The notes: generated from the sequence alone by a model not told the origin. A stretch of 64,000 nt of DNA from Ooceraea biroi (GCF_003672135.1 NC_039512.1:1706874-1770873); one strand, 5' to 3'. Positions 13,906 to 27,112 are shown, numbered from the stretch's first letter. Numbers and translations are program-made.

Positions 13906-16900
13906 CTTACGCTTTATTGCATTAACGCTTTTAATTAACTCAGGGATGTGATACTGATTGTATCTCAGTTAGAAGTTGTGAGCGCATTTGACCAAACAAC
14001 TTCGTTTACAATAATTTATAACCGAGAATTAAGTCCTTCGCACGGTGCCTAGTTTTCGCCAAGACGGGAGAACGTCGGTGAGAATTTCGGCGGAACGTCG
14101 TAAAGAACGTCGCCGTTTCTCTCCGACAGGTCGGTTAAAAAATACTGTCTTATTTTATTAGCCGCTGACCGATTCTACCTTGTAAATTACGGCGGACTCG
14201 GTGGAATCGTTGCAGCGCGTTATCGTGTGGCGATACCTTCATAACCCGCGCTACATCGGCTGGTTAAAAAGCGCCATTACTTACACGTCGGGACGCGCGG
14301 ACCCTTACGGAACGGCCGGTTTCTTGCGCTGTCCGCCGGTGCAAAATATAATGTAATCTGCCTGTAAGTAAGTCGAATGTTTCGCCTCGTGAGATCGGGG
14401 CCCAGTTGGACCCCTGTACGCTGTACCGTTTTTTTTCCATAAGCTGGCTCAATTACCGCGGCCCGCGGTCGTGTCAGAGGCGAGAGCGACGGTTCGCGGC
14501 GCATATATCGGTGCACTTTATGCCTCTGTGTGGTCCGGTTGTCAATGCGCCGCGAAATTTAAGATAAGGCCCCACGGGCTTAATCCGACCGGCCGCCATT
14601 ATCGAATCGGGGCCAAGCGGAGAGTTAAGTCCCCGGACCTTAAAATGTACCGGTGCAACTGGGTCTAATTTATGACATCTTTACGCGCCCCGTGCGCCTT
14701 CCCGTCTCCCTTCAAATTTTCTCACACGCGTAATCCCGGTTGGTTCCACAGTGAAACTGTGACAGTAAGTAGCAAAGGAATTTACGAATGCCATGGCATT
14801 TACGTAAATCGTAGGAAGAAATCTACGATATGCAATTTTAAATTAGAAGTCTTATTTAAGATTAAGCGAGTTTGTCGTCTATTTTAAATTATGTCATTGT
14901 CTGATTTTTAACACATGGATCTTTCTTAGTTTATGCTATATCCATTGCAAGTTTCACTAAATATAAAAAACTACGATTTAACGTAAACTTTCTCTCTTGA
15001 GAAACGTTAAAAGTTGTGCTGAAGTTTTCAACATTATAATATAAATAAAATATCTGTTTTGTGATTTTATACGCTTAAGAAATTTGATGGTGTCATTACT
15101 AATGCTTTAAGATGAATGAACGCAAGGGTATTGCATTCAATAAAATGAATTAGATACTAGGATACTGCTCATCTATCACTCAAACACGTATTTATCTTCG
15201 TTTCATCCAAAACGTTTGGTGATCCTAGTCAAGCCGTTGCTGCTACGCGACAACTATGGGAACTAATGACAAATTCAAGCCCAACGAAATCAATTAGGTT
15301 GCAACGAAGTAAATCTAGGGAAAGGGAGACGGAGAGAGTAGTCCAGCTCTCTTTGAGATGACGCCGCCGGTCGCGGTTCACGCCGGACGCGTCCATTCCG
15401 AGAAAGTCGATCCTCAACGAGAAACGGAACAGATCTCGAAACGTGTCCATTCTCTGTCTCACGGGCAGACGCATTCGCCTTTGGGAATCCTTACGCGAGA
15501 AGAGATTGAGAGAGCGAAAGAAAGAAAGATTAAGAGAGAGAGAGGGGCCGGAGGAGAGCCTTAACGATCTCGAGATCCGGGCGACTTTGGGGGCAAATTA
15601 TCGGCCTGCGGCCAATTACCAGGTGGAGGCGCCGATATATAGAGGAGAGCGGTTGCCGGAGAGTTCCGAGAATCGTCCTGCCGGCTAAAAATAAGATCCC
15701 ACCCGGGAGCGGTGATTATGTTCCGAAAAAAGAAGAACCGGGCGAAACGCTCGCTCCCCTCGTGTGTGCAGGTGGCGATGGGATGAGGAAGAGAGGTGGA
15801 CGAGCGAGGCTGTAGACGATGATACGGACGAGAGGAAAAAGAGAGAGAGGGAGAAAAAGAGAGCGAAAGAGAGGAGCGGGGAAGAGGGGGCGGGGAAGGA
15901 AGGCCCCCTCGTGGTGGATCGTGCGCTGGGGCCCTCGGTTAATGAAGTTGTCGGTTGAGGACGTTTACAGGTGGGGCCTACCTGCGTGTGGTCCATTCAC
16001 AGCGACTGCTGCAGGACTGGTTAAGAGTTGCTTTACATCTCAACCCATGTGTGCAGAGCGGCCCGATCGAAGGAGGAAAAGGAAGAGGAGGAAAAAGAGG
16101 AGGAGAGAGAGAAGGTGATGGGGTATATTGGTATATCCGAACGTATGTCCGTCGTTACGTATACAACGAGCGATCTCGCGCTCTCGCACGAACGGGTCGT
16201 GCCGACGACGTGCGCGAAGTCGAGTCGCCCGATTTCATGAGCGTGCGATATTTTTAAAGATCTCGCCTCGAGACCTTTCCGGGACGAACAACGTGCCATG
16301 CTCATTTGTCCAAACCTGCAATTGGTCTAATCAGAAGATGAGTAGAACAGTGTGAGTAAGAAGATCCTAGAGAAATGTATGTAATAGGTGTATCCAATTG
16401 TGTATGAAATGCAAAGAAGAAAAATTGAGAAAATTACACATCTTTCACAAGGAAACGTTATCTACGATAAAGGTCATGATATAGTGGCAACATATCACAA
16501 TCTGATGAAATGTGACATAGGTATATTAAAGAAAGAAGCAAAGGTGAGATATAAAAAAACAAGATGAGAAGGAGATGTATAGCAAGACGTAAAATGAACC
16601 AACTGTTCGAAAAATATCCACTATTACACAACAGATTATATGAAATAAAAAAGAGTTAATGATTCGACGTATCTAATAGAATCCATGAACAAGGAAACTT
16701 TGGAAATATTCTGCGGAAAGCCCCAGATAGTACACGTGGTGAACTGACTCGCGCGACATCGATACTAAAACCGCAATTTATTACCTGAGGCCTTGAATGC
16801 GGGGGTCAACTTAGATGTGCTCGACCTTCGCAGGTGTGCCGAAGCGCTAGCTTTATTTAAACAAGATATTTATTTTCGGTGCGAACGCATTTGTCATCAG

Positions 16901-17677
16901 AAAGAGCCGACTCTGTCGGAAATCACGAGGATAAACATGATTATCGATACGAAAACCGGAACGAGCAAATAACACTCCAACTGCGAAAAATGTTTAACAC
17001 ATATTCGAGTTAACATGCGAATATTTGCCATGCCTTTCTTCGTACATCATCCTCGTGTTTATTTAATTTTGTCAGTTATCATATCTTCCATTAATTATTC
17101 CGTCTTTTATCAAATGAAATATGTTCGGTAAAACAAGACTACGTAATATATTCTTTTTTAGCGCGCAAATTTAAATTTTTTAACATTATTAGATAAGATT
17201 ATTTTTAATAAATGTAAGATAAGATTATCTTAACGATGTACATGACACAGTAGAAACCTAGTGAGACTATAACGAAATATTCACATAATGGTGTCGTTAT
17301 ATTTTCGTCGTTATCTATTAGTCATCAGATAGTCTGGATACAAATGTAGGGGAACAAATAGTGCGATCTCTATAAATGCAGAGCTGTTGACGGCAGATGT
17401 CAATTGTAATTAACGTGGAAACCTTTCTAGTATAACATATCTCATAGTAGCGCAAACCTCAAGAAAGCCTAACGTTTCACAATATGTCGTTCAGATTTCA
17501 AGTTTGATTCAAACGTGAATCATGAACGTTTGCATTTCTCCTTTTTGTCTCAAGAATTTTAATCAGAATTTGAAATCGAAAACTTTACGAATGTGCTATG
17601 AAATTCTTTCTCATTTATATTTGCAAAACACGAAAGAGGAAACCGTTACGATGTCTAAAGATTAAATTCTCTTCTAG
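13906..17677. other. Non-coding stretch between the mariner element and the ITP coding exon
   Basis: No supported gene. It includes a near-palindrome around the 14-base core aatgccatggcatt (about 14788-14801), a purine-rich strand from about 15.47 to 15.56 kb and 15.82 to 16.11 kb, and an AT-rich A-strand-biased segment (about 16.33-16.75 kb). The last ends in the intron acceptor tctcttctag just before 17678. If the candidate first exon at 1.2 kb is correct, all of this is intron. Confidence 0.5.
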
Positions 17678-20084
17678 ATGATGCATCGGCAGCAGAACAC
17701 TCAATCATCGCCGTCCAACGACGAGTTCGCGATGTATCCGTCGGCCGCGTACTATTCCTCGTGCTCGACGTTACCTTCGTCGACGTCAACGTCAAGGTCA
17801 TCGTCTCCGGCGTCATCCTGTCCGCTCCTGATGTCCGTCCTCACATGGTCGTTGATGCTCTTGCTGATCTCATCCTGCATCGGCCTGGGCGCGGATGCCG
17901 CCACCCTCAACGGTCATCCATTGGGCAAAAGGTCGTTCTTTGACATCCAGTGCAAGGGCGTGTACGATAAGAGCATCTTCGCTCGTCTGGACCGCATCTG
18001 TGAAGACTGCTACAACCTCTTCCGGGAACCGCAACTACACATGCTTTGCAAGTACGTTAATTATTTACGATGAGTAGACGCTTCCGCGAAACGACGACCG
18101 GCAGTCTATGCTCGCACGTGCCGTTGCTGCCGCCGCTGCTGTTGGTTCCCTGACGATTTGGATGTGCAATTTAATAGATGATAAGCCATTCGTAATTGCA
18201 TATGTCCATAACAACGCGACGGGAACATGATCTTCCTGCGAAATAAAACCGAGAATTTCCTAATTTTCAGTCGATTGCAATGACTGCTTCAAATCAATCT
18301 TAATGCGCTTCAAAAGTGATTCGAACGGATAAATCAATGGTAACTTTATTAGAATCGAGAAATAAATCAGTGAGAAATTCGAGTGTATACAATATCGATG
18401 ATGCTATAGAAAACAATTAAAGAATTATCATTTATCTAATTAGTGTATCAATACAAATTTAACTCTTTTGATTTTATTGGGAGATTACAAACCATTCAAT
18501 ACTATCATATAATTATTAATTACTTAATATATTATTATGTTTTATATAGCATTCCTCCAAAAAGGAAGTTAACTAATCTGTGAGCAATTAAGGACAATAA
18601 TTTATTTTATATTTAATTAATTTTTTTCAATGAATCCGTAAAATAGGTATGGGAAGGAGGAAATTTGGGCGCGTACTTTTTTCATTATTTAGAAAAACTT
18701 GATTCACAATCACGGTAAAATCAAAATTAGCAAATGCATATTTTATTTTTAATCAAGAGACTCCGTGGGAATAAACAAGCGCGAAAGAATTAAGCACGAG
18801 GATCTCCCAGAGTGATTCCACAGCACAGTACATGACGTATAAAGCTCATCTCACGGGGTGAGAATTAAAAGCGCGAAGGGGTTCCTGGCAAACGATGCGG
18901 CGGCACTCCGGAGGAAAGTCTGCCTCGAGTGCCGCGCCGATTTTGCGAATGACTTCCGCCGCGTGATTTCTACCTTGAAAAATGTCGACGGCGAACAACG
19001 GCCAAGGTGGACGCGCGAATACGTACCTTTATATGTACCTTTGTGCGCACACCACGCGTGCTCCGTTCTCGGTACTACACACGCATACGCAACGCGCGAG
19101 CGCGTTCACCACACGTCGGCACGCGTATCGAAATGGAATGAGATTTCTCTTCTATTTATAGCTCGTGCGAGCGAATGCCAACGCACATCCGCTGCTACCT
19201 GCCGCGGCGTTTGTGCCGAGCCGCTTAACGGCCGTCTCGAAAGAGCTATTGTACGGCAACGAGTGGGATCAACATAAAAAAAGAACGGATTGACGAGCCT
19301 GAGAGCACCTAGGCCGTTGCTCTGAATTTAGGAAACGTTCACTTCGTCAATTCAAAGGATTCGAGAAAAAAGGGCAGATGCATCGGCGAATTAATCGCTT
19401 AAAGAATGTTATTGCATCATTGATTTCTTTTTTATTAAATAAGAGTATTATCTCTGCATGCGTAAAGATGGTTAGAGATTAAGGTTGAAAGATTTGAATA
19501 CGATCTGACACGAGATCTGTATCTAAACATTCAATCAATAAGCCTAATGAATGAATAATGAATTAATGATATATATCAAAATTATTATTGATACTGAAAT
19601 TAGAATAATTTTCTTTTATTTCTCGTGGATAATTATTTCACATTATATCGTAATTAAAAATGAGCAAATATTGCTTCTTATAAAATTATTTTATACAATC
19701 ACACAGAATAATCCTAGGAATAATCAGAAAGTAAAATATGGACACGAGAAATTCGTGATTGATGCATCTTCCCTTTTTTTTACTCGCAAGATATTTATTT
19801 TCATAATCATGATGACGATCTTAAGACAAAAATATAAAAAATTGATACGTTCGGCGTTTATTTGGTGATTTCCGAAATTGTTTTAGGACTTCTGGAAGCC
19901 GCTAGCTGCAAAATCTTCTTACACTGATATAATCTATCATTTCTTCTTTTTAACTTTCTGCAGGAAGGAATGTTTCACCACGGACTATTTCAAAGGATGC
20001 TTAGACGTTCTGCTGCTGACGGACGAGGTTGGAAAGATCCAAATGTGGATTAAGCAACTTCATGGAGCTGATCCCGGGGTTTAG
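17678..20084 (+). CDS. ITP: Ion transport peptide precursor, long unamidated isoform (ITP-L)
   Basis: Coding exons are 17678-18051 and 19964-20084 (495 nt, 164 aa); the junction is phase 2. ITP belongs to the crustacean hyperglycaemic hormone family of secreted neurohormones that control ion and water transport in hindgut and Malpighian tubules. The precursor has a Ser/Thr-rich leader (residues 1-51), a hydrophobic signal segment starting at MSVLTWSLMLLL (about 52-74), a short spacer and a Lys-Arg cleavage site (84-85). The mature peptide begins SFFDIQCKGVYDKSIFARLD and has six cysteines at mature positions 7, 23, 26, 39, 43 and 52, the exact family spacing. This isoform ends ...HGADPGV with no amidation signal, giving a 79-residue mature form. 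An AG acceptor lies directly before the start ATG, so at least one 5' non-coding exon exists upstream. A GT donor directly follows the TAG stop, and AATAAA lies at 20310-20315. Confidence 0.93.
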
Positions 20085-21930
20085 GTAGCCTTTTCTTTTT
20101 AGTTTATGATTTTTCTTTTTGTGCACCCCTTTCTTTTCTCCGCTTTTCGCAAATATAAAGAACTAACCGTGTCCCGCTTGCTCTCCATAATCCTTCCTCG
20201 TCTGCTCTCGCTCTGACGTAATGTCCACTCGTCGGGAGAAGAAAAGTTTCGATTTGTTCGCGCAAACTTCATACATTAAATGTACATAGACGTCTTGTAA
20301 TATTTGCAAAATAAAGTTTCGACGGGTTCAGGAAATTTTTAATAACATAAGATGTGATCGACGGGCATGCGAAAGTTGTGTATGTGAAGATGAACAATCA
20401 AGATTTATTTCGTCAATTGTAGCAGTGTTTGGATAAAAAAATGTATATAAATGCTCTTTAAGTCTATAATAATTTAATAATAGCATAATATAGAGAATTG
20501 TGTAATCTTTTCGCTGATTTTATTATAAATGTTGCTGTATTGTTGAATTATTAACAATTCGAATAATAGATTGAAATTTTGCATGAAAACAGAATGTTGC
20601 GGGTTTCGCATCAATTTCTACTTAGTTTTTGTTTTAATACATTTGCCACTCCTTTTTATCATTATTTTCATTTATATTTTCGTTGCATCTTAATGCCATT
20701 CGTCTGGATGAATACCCGCGTGTATTATAGTATCTCCGCATCGAAATAATGAGTACAAGAGATTAGGTAATTCTGCGAATGAACTTGTAGAGCAAGCAAT
20801 GTTGCAATAGAAAAGCGTGAAATATCAAAATAAATTAAAACTTGATTAGATTTACAAATAAACTTGCGTCGTCTTTAAAAATTTCAACGAGATGTCGATA
20901 TTTGAATATCGAAATATTACGAAATAAATTCTGGAAAATTAGCATGAAACGCAGATATTACTACTTATGCTCAAATTGGAATAATAAAAATGCAGCACTG
21001 CTAGCGACATGATACATTATGATCTCGTACATTCCGTCTTTATCTTCTTTACTTCAACGGATATTTTTTGCATCTGCGATAACGACAATTTTTGCAGTTT
21101 TTTGGCGAATTTTATCGAGAAGACATGTATTTTACATTTTTACATTTTATGTATTTTTCAAGTTTTTGCAGCGTCGTCTTTTCAGAAGGCTAAAAGAGGA
21201 CAGATCGACGTGTATTGAGAAAGTTTTTTTTCTAGGTGGCGATGTTTGTGATTTTGCAATTTTTGCAATTTTTGATATTTTTGAGAATTTTTACGATTTT
21301 TCAAAGCAAAACTATTCGCATTCTATACCGTAGCATATAAATTTTTGATATTATGGTATAGAGTGCAAAACAATATCTTTCTTGTCCTGAATCCTACCTA
21401 ACTACACACTAACAATTGTTAATTCACGGACCTGTTCATTCGCTTTGCTCAAATGTGCACGTCGATACGTGAAACATATCGACGTTACATATATTTGTCA
21501 AATGTTTACGCGCTATTTATTCGAGCCGTTTGCTCAACCGTCGTAAAATTCTGACATTTATGTGCTCTCCCTCGAGTGTGTAAAATTGACAGATAGAGAT
21601 CAAATGGAGCGTGTATTCAATATAAATAAAAAGGATATTTCTAGCGAAATTTTTCATTATGTAAAACGTAAAACATTTTTAAGAACTTTTGTCATACTTA
21701 TTACGAGTCTATCCCGAACGGGTCCTGTGAATACATCAAACTCCGACACATAAGAGTGTCGGTGACCATTACCATTTGCGAATGTACTAATCTTTCTTGA
21801 TCTCTATTCCTACGACAGGCAAAACTGCTTCAGCAATCAATACTTCACGAGCTGCATCCAAGCGCTGCTGCTTGAGGACGAGAAGGAAAGATTGCTGGAG
21901 ATGGTCGAGTACCTAGGTCGCAAGAAGTAA
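17678..21930 (+). CDS. ITP: Ion transport peptide precursor, short amidated isoform (ITP)
   Basis: Coding exons are 17678-18051 and 21819-21930 (486 nt, 161 aa). The first exon is shared with ITP-L; the splice skips 19964-20084. The alternative exon supplies cysteines 43 and 52 of the hormone (CFSNQYFTSC) and ends LGRKK followed by TAA. This is a classic amidation and dibasic processing signal, so the mature hormone is predicted to be 72 residues with a C-terminal Leu-amide, the length known for locust ITP. In the family the amidated form is the antidiuretic, chloride-transport-stimulating hormone released from brain neurosecretory cells. The acceptor is ...cgacag at 21813-21818. The choice between the two 3' exons is made by alternative splicing. 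I infer that the 3' untranslated region runs downstream of 21930; its end is not visible (AATAAA occurs at 23186 and 25704). Confidence 0.93.
18052..19963 (+). other. ITP intron upstream of the ITP-L exon
   Basis: Begins with donor gtacgt and ends with acceptor tttctgcag. It contains a CpG-rich patch at about 18.86-19.28 kb whose open frames show no similarity to known proteins. The rest is AT-rich. Confidence 0.85.
20085..21818 (+). other. ITP intron or 3' region between the two alternative terminal exons
   Basis: AT-rich sequence with T-rich ttttt(g/c) repeats around 21.05-21.33 kb. It starts with a GT donor abutting the ITP-L stop codon and contains AATAAA at 20310-20315. The ITP-L message could therefore either end here or splice on to the 21819 exon and use that as 3' untranslated sequence. 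Confidence 0.7.
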
Positions 21931-22195
21931 ACGGGACATAGTCGGAGCAACGACGCGCCGCACCACGAAGAAGACAACACCACACAGGCGGCACATAACT
22001 ACACACATCTCAACACGGATACACACACCAATGCATAAAACCGAGAAGGAGGTCGATGGAGAACGTGATGTTCCTAGCTCGAGCAAAGGACAATGTGGAG
22101 AACGAGCAGACTTTTGATGCATCGTCGATCATCGTCGTTTCGCGCATTGCGAGGAGCTTTTAACAAGATTCTATCTGTTTCACCTGAAGAGAGAA

Positions 22196-22239
<44 letters not shown>

Positions 22240-25200
22240 CATCCGGAAGTATGGCAAGTGTCGCGTTGCAGAACGGCGAATGAACAAAGCGACGAACACG
22301 CCGATCTAACGCGCGCGCGATCTGGCCTCCGGATTCCAGAATTTTGTCGGGAACTTCAGCAGATTCCGAATCGTCCACCTAGACGATCTCAAGAACGACG
22401 CTACAGTACTTACGATGTCCACGTGGAACGTTCGGAGAGAGGTTTGTGGAGGAGGATTCCCCGTAACTGCGGCACATGCGATTTGTCGATTGCGTGGATG
22501 GAACGTTGGCTCGATTGTGCGATCTTAAAGAGTGTTCATCGAGTGGAACATCGGATACGTATACCGTGGACGTCGTGCTGTTTAACGTCAGCGAGTACTC
22601 GCGGTGCGATAGAGAGCAAGGCAGAGAACGAGAGAATTCGGGAAAAGAAAGAGAAACGGCGACCCTTCGCGGTGAGTCGCGTCGTTGCCTGACACGATGA
22701 AGAACGAAGTTCTTAAACAATACACACACTAAATAACGAGACACACACGAGGAGCAGAACGGTACGATTGAGCCATACAACAAACGAACGAAGAAAAAAC
22801 ACACGCGCATACAAACACACGCTACACACACAGCGAATCCATACGAATTCTAGTCGATAAAATATCTGCGCTCTCGCGCACCACGCCACTCGTTTTTATT
22901 CGTTTAATCATTAATTATTAATTGTCGTCATTCATCACTATGTAGTAATAGCAGTAAACTATATTATTATTATTAATATTATTATTCGATTACTATTATG
23001 TCTCGATTATATTTTTTATTACTATTGCCATTCTTCATTCGCTCGTTATTTAATTAATGATTGAACTATTAGTCATTTATGTGGAAAGCGCACGACAGAC
23101 GAAGAGGATAACGAATAGAATTGCTGAATTCTAAAATTCTTAATGCGGTAATGTCGCTAAATATGCGGTCAAAAAAATCAGCAGGAATAAATGCGCGTAT
23201 TTGGTCAGAACGAGAAAAGGGCTAGACCCTCTTTTCTCTCAGTTCTCTTAGAGGAAAAAAGTAGATCAAAGGTCCACCGGTCATTCAAATCCGATCGCAT
23301 AATTATTATTAATATTATTATTATTAATGATTGTATATCATAGTAGAATTATTGTTGTTATTATTGCAATGCGCCGATGTTTCTGTCCGGGTGAACGCAC
23401 CGCAGCACGGTGGAAGACACGCTAATAATGTCAACGATATTCAATTATGCGAGTCGAATGCTGCACGCGCGAACGTCCTCAAAAGCTTCATCGAGCAGAG
23501 AGAAGGAGAAAGAAAGAGAAAGGAAGATAAAGAGCTCTTCCTGTAATTTATTTGCTGGACACGAGCGACGTCCCGCGAACTCTCCACCGTGTCTTCCTCC
23601 GTGTTTGGCCGGCGACTCGTGGACTCGTGGAGACGATCGCGTATAAAACGCGTAGTATTTATTTATTTTTTCACGTTCTTAAGTTATATAAGCGACACGT
23701 AGAGAAGCAAAAGAGTATTAGCGCGCGTAACCGTAACCGAGAGAGCAGCGTCCGCGGGCGCGGCGGGGAATCGCGCGCGCGCGTCCTCAAAGGCTGCACG
23801 TCCAATTGGATGATTGCCCGAGTGTACGATGTGTAAAACAACCCCGGGGGAAAAGTCAGTCCCCGACCAGGGACTCGTCCTCAACGAGAGCAAGACAAGT
23901 ACAGAAGAACAGTACACGGGGAATTAGCGAGAATGCGCGGTAACGAACTTTGGGGATCAATTTTCAAGATAAGATTACGGAATTATATAAAGTAACGATT
24001 TTATCAATACAGTGACCAAATTTTAATCGTACTTGTAATGTGTAAATATTTTTTTTTCGTCTACTCGGTAGACGAAAATTAAATTGGTGAAGACGCATAG
24101 CTTAATTAATGTTTTCCTAATTTTATATTTCGAGGAGGATAACACTTTATGAAAAAGGAATTAAATTTCTTTCAGCATTAAAGTCGCATTTTGTGCACGT
24201 GTTTTGTTCTTTTGTACACGTTTCTCTCGGTTTATTATTTTGCGCGCAAAACGAATATCTCGCCGTGCCCGTGTGATATTATCGCCAAGAGGATTACGAA
24301 CCATTCCAAAATCAGTATTGAGAGCATTCCATCTCCGCGACTTTCAGGCTGCGGGCTTCAGGTTCCGACTTCGGAAACTCGTGCACTTTGAGGCGAAGCT
24401 CAAATTCACATAACTGCCCAGTCATTTACCATTTTACGTTTATACGTTCGTATTTACTTTGCGCTCATCCGAAAGATTAGAAGAAATGATATCATCGTCA
24501 TCATATTATTTATTTAGCGTATGTTGAAGATCGCACTGTATCTTGCGAGTTCTTTTTATTCTCTATAGCCTTTAAAAATATAGTCGTATACTCTCAAGTG
24601 CATATTCCGAAGTCGACCTGATCCTTGAACACGAGCATCTTCCGAAGCGTCCGAAAATCAGCATTCTTATTTATATGCAACGTAAACGAAAGCATCGACC
24701 GAATCGCGCACGCGATTGCACGCGGCAATGTCGACAGGTAGTAATAATGTTATCGTCATACACGCGTAAACGTTGTAACCGTATCGTAATGTATTCATAA
24801 AATCGACAAGAATGTGAAGTGTCTCGTAAAAAATATTTTGCCATATTTCCACACATGTGGCCTTACAGAAATATTTCTTACGTATTCGCACTATCTCATC
24901 GTATCACGAATATCGCTTCTAAAAATAGCAGATTTCAAGAGAAAGACGCGGACGTCCTTGCGGAAACGCGAGCATTGACCGACGAGTGTTCGTGACCCGT
25001 CTGAGAGCATTAATCAGCTAAACGAGCGCTTCCCGTTTCACACCTGTCGATGCGAATTTAAGGCTGCAATCGCGCGCGGGCTCGTCCTTCGTCGATGCGC
25101 GCAAAACGAGGATATGCGCGCGGGAAAGCTGCGAGCGTGCGTGCACGCTGGATACGTTTTTTTTCCTTTTCTTTCTCGTTTTCTCCCGCTTTTTTTCTTT

Positions 25201-25850
25201 TCTTCCGGCACCGGGATGGACGCGTAACACGCCACGCGCGAGCAGACGATACACTCTTACGATGACGCGCCAACTTTCGCTGGATAATTCTTATTTCACT
25301 TGTAAATGACAATGCGCGCGCGCGCGTTGAGTGTTTTGATTTACGCCCGCGAATGCATGCATGTATACGGACACGCGGGGAGATGTGGGCGTGCATAGAT
25401 AGCGCACGTCCGTCAATGCGAAGGAAAGCCACACATGTATACTCCAATACGCATCTACACGCAGGAAATGTCAAAATCCGAGAAACCGAACGAAAAGAAA
25501 TGAGAAAGGGCTGAGGAATCGTATCCTATCCAATTAATGTAAAATTATATTATATATACATATAATATGTAATGTGTATACACGCATTTCGTATACGCAT
25601 TTCGAGGATGCGTATCACGCGCGTATATTGTATGTATATGGACGGATGTGTACGTGAGTACAATTAGCGACACGGATATCCAAGTCTATTCTTGTTTTGC
25701 GTGAATAAACGGGTGAATCAAAGGTCAACACACCGCAACTTTGCATCTCGTTCAACCTTTGTATTTACACACTTCCGTCCCCTCTTTCCCTCCTCTTATG
25801 CGCATTAGCATTTGCGTATTTGCATCCATCCGATTTATATTTAGATTAAA
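21931..25850 (+). other. Presumed ITP 3' untranslated region and downstream flank
   Basis: No second gene is recognised. The part directly after the stop is A-rich and then GA-rich and holds the (GA)n run at 22201-22236. AATAAA signals occur at 23186-23191 and 25704-25709. Open frames here, including one of 199 codons at 22093-22692, are low in complexity and have no recognisable domain. Where the transcript ends cannot be read from the sequence. Confidence 0.5.
22201..22236. repeat. (GA)n microsatellite downstream of the ITP stop
   Basis: About 17 GA units with GA-rich flanks, 270 bases after the ITP stop codon and therefore probably inside the 3' untranslated region. Confidence 0.9.
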
Positions 25851-25929
25851 TTTATAATATAAATTTATATTTTATAAATCCACCACTTCGTAGTGGCGTT
25901 CTTGCGCCATGTTTGTTTCACTTTGCGAT

Positions 25930-26215
25930 CCTTCATTCAAGATAAATTTGAGATATCGCGACTCACCGTTACGACGCCGTCGACGCGACGTCGCAAAAGG
26001 TTCTGCCGCACTGCGAGGAGCTCGGTGTCCCCCCCAACGCTTGTGCCTCCCTCGAAGATTCGAGTGTCTCTTGGAAATCCAATTTCCGACCAACCAACGC
26101 GCGAAGCTTCCGACTACGCACTAACGATACGAACTTGGCGCCATTGCGTCGCCGAGCGCTAACCTCTCCGCTCGCGGCCGCGAACTCGATCCGCCGTGTC
26201 GGGGGTGCGCGCAAA
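25930..26215 (-). promoter_or_regulatory. Candidate CpG-rich promoter and first exon on the minus strand
   Basis: On the minus strand this CpG-rich island ends in a good splice donor, ACG|GTGAGTCG (near 25965-25972), as a 5' exon would. Upstream it contains ATGGCGCC and an initiator-like cgttagtgcgtag. No protein-coding continuation was found further down the minus strand, so it may start a non-coding transcript or be a chance CpG island. The interval between 26216 and 27112 holds nothing I can name and becomes AT-rich. Confidence 0.22.
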
Positions 26216-27112
26216 GCGAACCGAACGCGCGTACTTATAATTTAATCGCCAGAATGATGTCGCGAAATTGCGCTTCACGCGCCGCGAGTAAACGGCACTC
26301 GAATTACTCGCGTAAAGCAAACGTAATCGCCGCGACGAGCGCGGTTCGTCGCGGGTTGCGAATAACGCAACTGGCACTGACACGTAAATCGCTTGAAATC
26401 GTGTCACATGGCACGCCGGGTACGCGTCACGTGACACCGGCGGGTTTAAATTCCGAAGTCCGCGCGGAGATCACTCCGGGTTCTATTCATTGGATCATGG
26501 AATTATGATAAGCGGAGAGGGGAGCCATTTTCAGTGGGTAACGAATAAAATTATTCATACGTGTATATTACTCGAAGAAAACAAGTTGTATTTTGGTTTG
26601 TAAATATTATACAAAATAATTGCTTCATCCAAAGAAAATTCCTAGCTTGAATCATGCGCTTCCGCTGCGTGTTCGTATTCCCAATCATATACGATTGCGC
26701 ATTTTTTAAGCAAATTTTGTCAAAGAGATATTATCAAGTAATCGGAATTTACAAAGTTGAGACAACAGACACGACAATAATTTATAATAAACAAAATATA
26801 TATTAAAAACTAGAGAATTTAGACGCGATGTACAAAATATACTTTCTCTTTTGTTGCTCCGTATATATAATATAGAGCTAATTAACTTTCTTTATACAAT
26901 ATAAAGCTAATTAACCGATCCAGCGTTTGCCAAGTCATTGAAAGGATCCCCGATTAATCTCGGCGTTTTTCTAGAAACGCATTATATCACATACGCTATG
27001 TTAATATCACACTATGTCATATCGTAATATATTATAGTTGCGCGCATGTCATATATTTTTTCTTGAAGTGGAAACTAGGAGTATATCTATATTACGCATT
27101 AAAGCAATGAAG

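Noticed and set aside
16370..16750. A-rich stretch that reads partly like protein (GNVIYDKGHDIVATYHNLMK)
   Set aside because: Interrupted by many stops in every frame and not recognisable; at most a decayed transposon remnant.
22093..22692. 199-codon frame after the ITP stop
   Set aside because: It runs through a GA microsatellite and Arg/Glu-rich low-complexity sequence, lies in presumed 3' untranslated DNA and has no domain.
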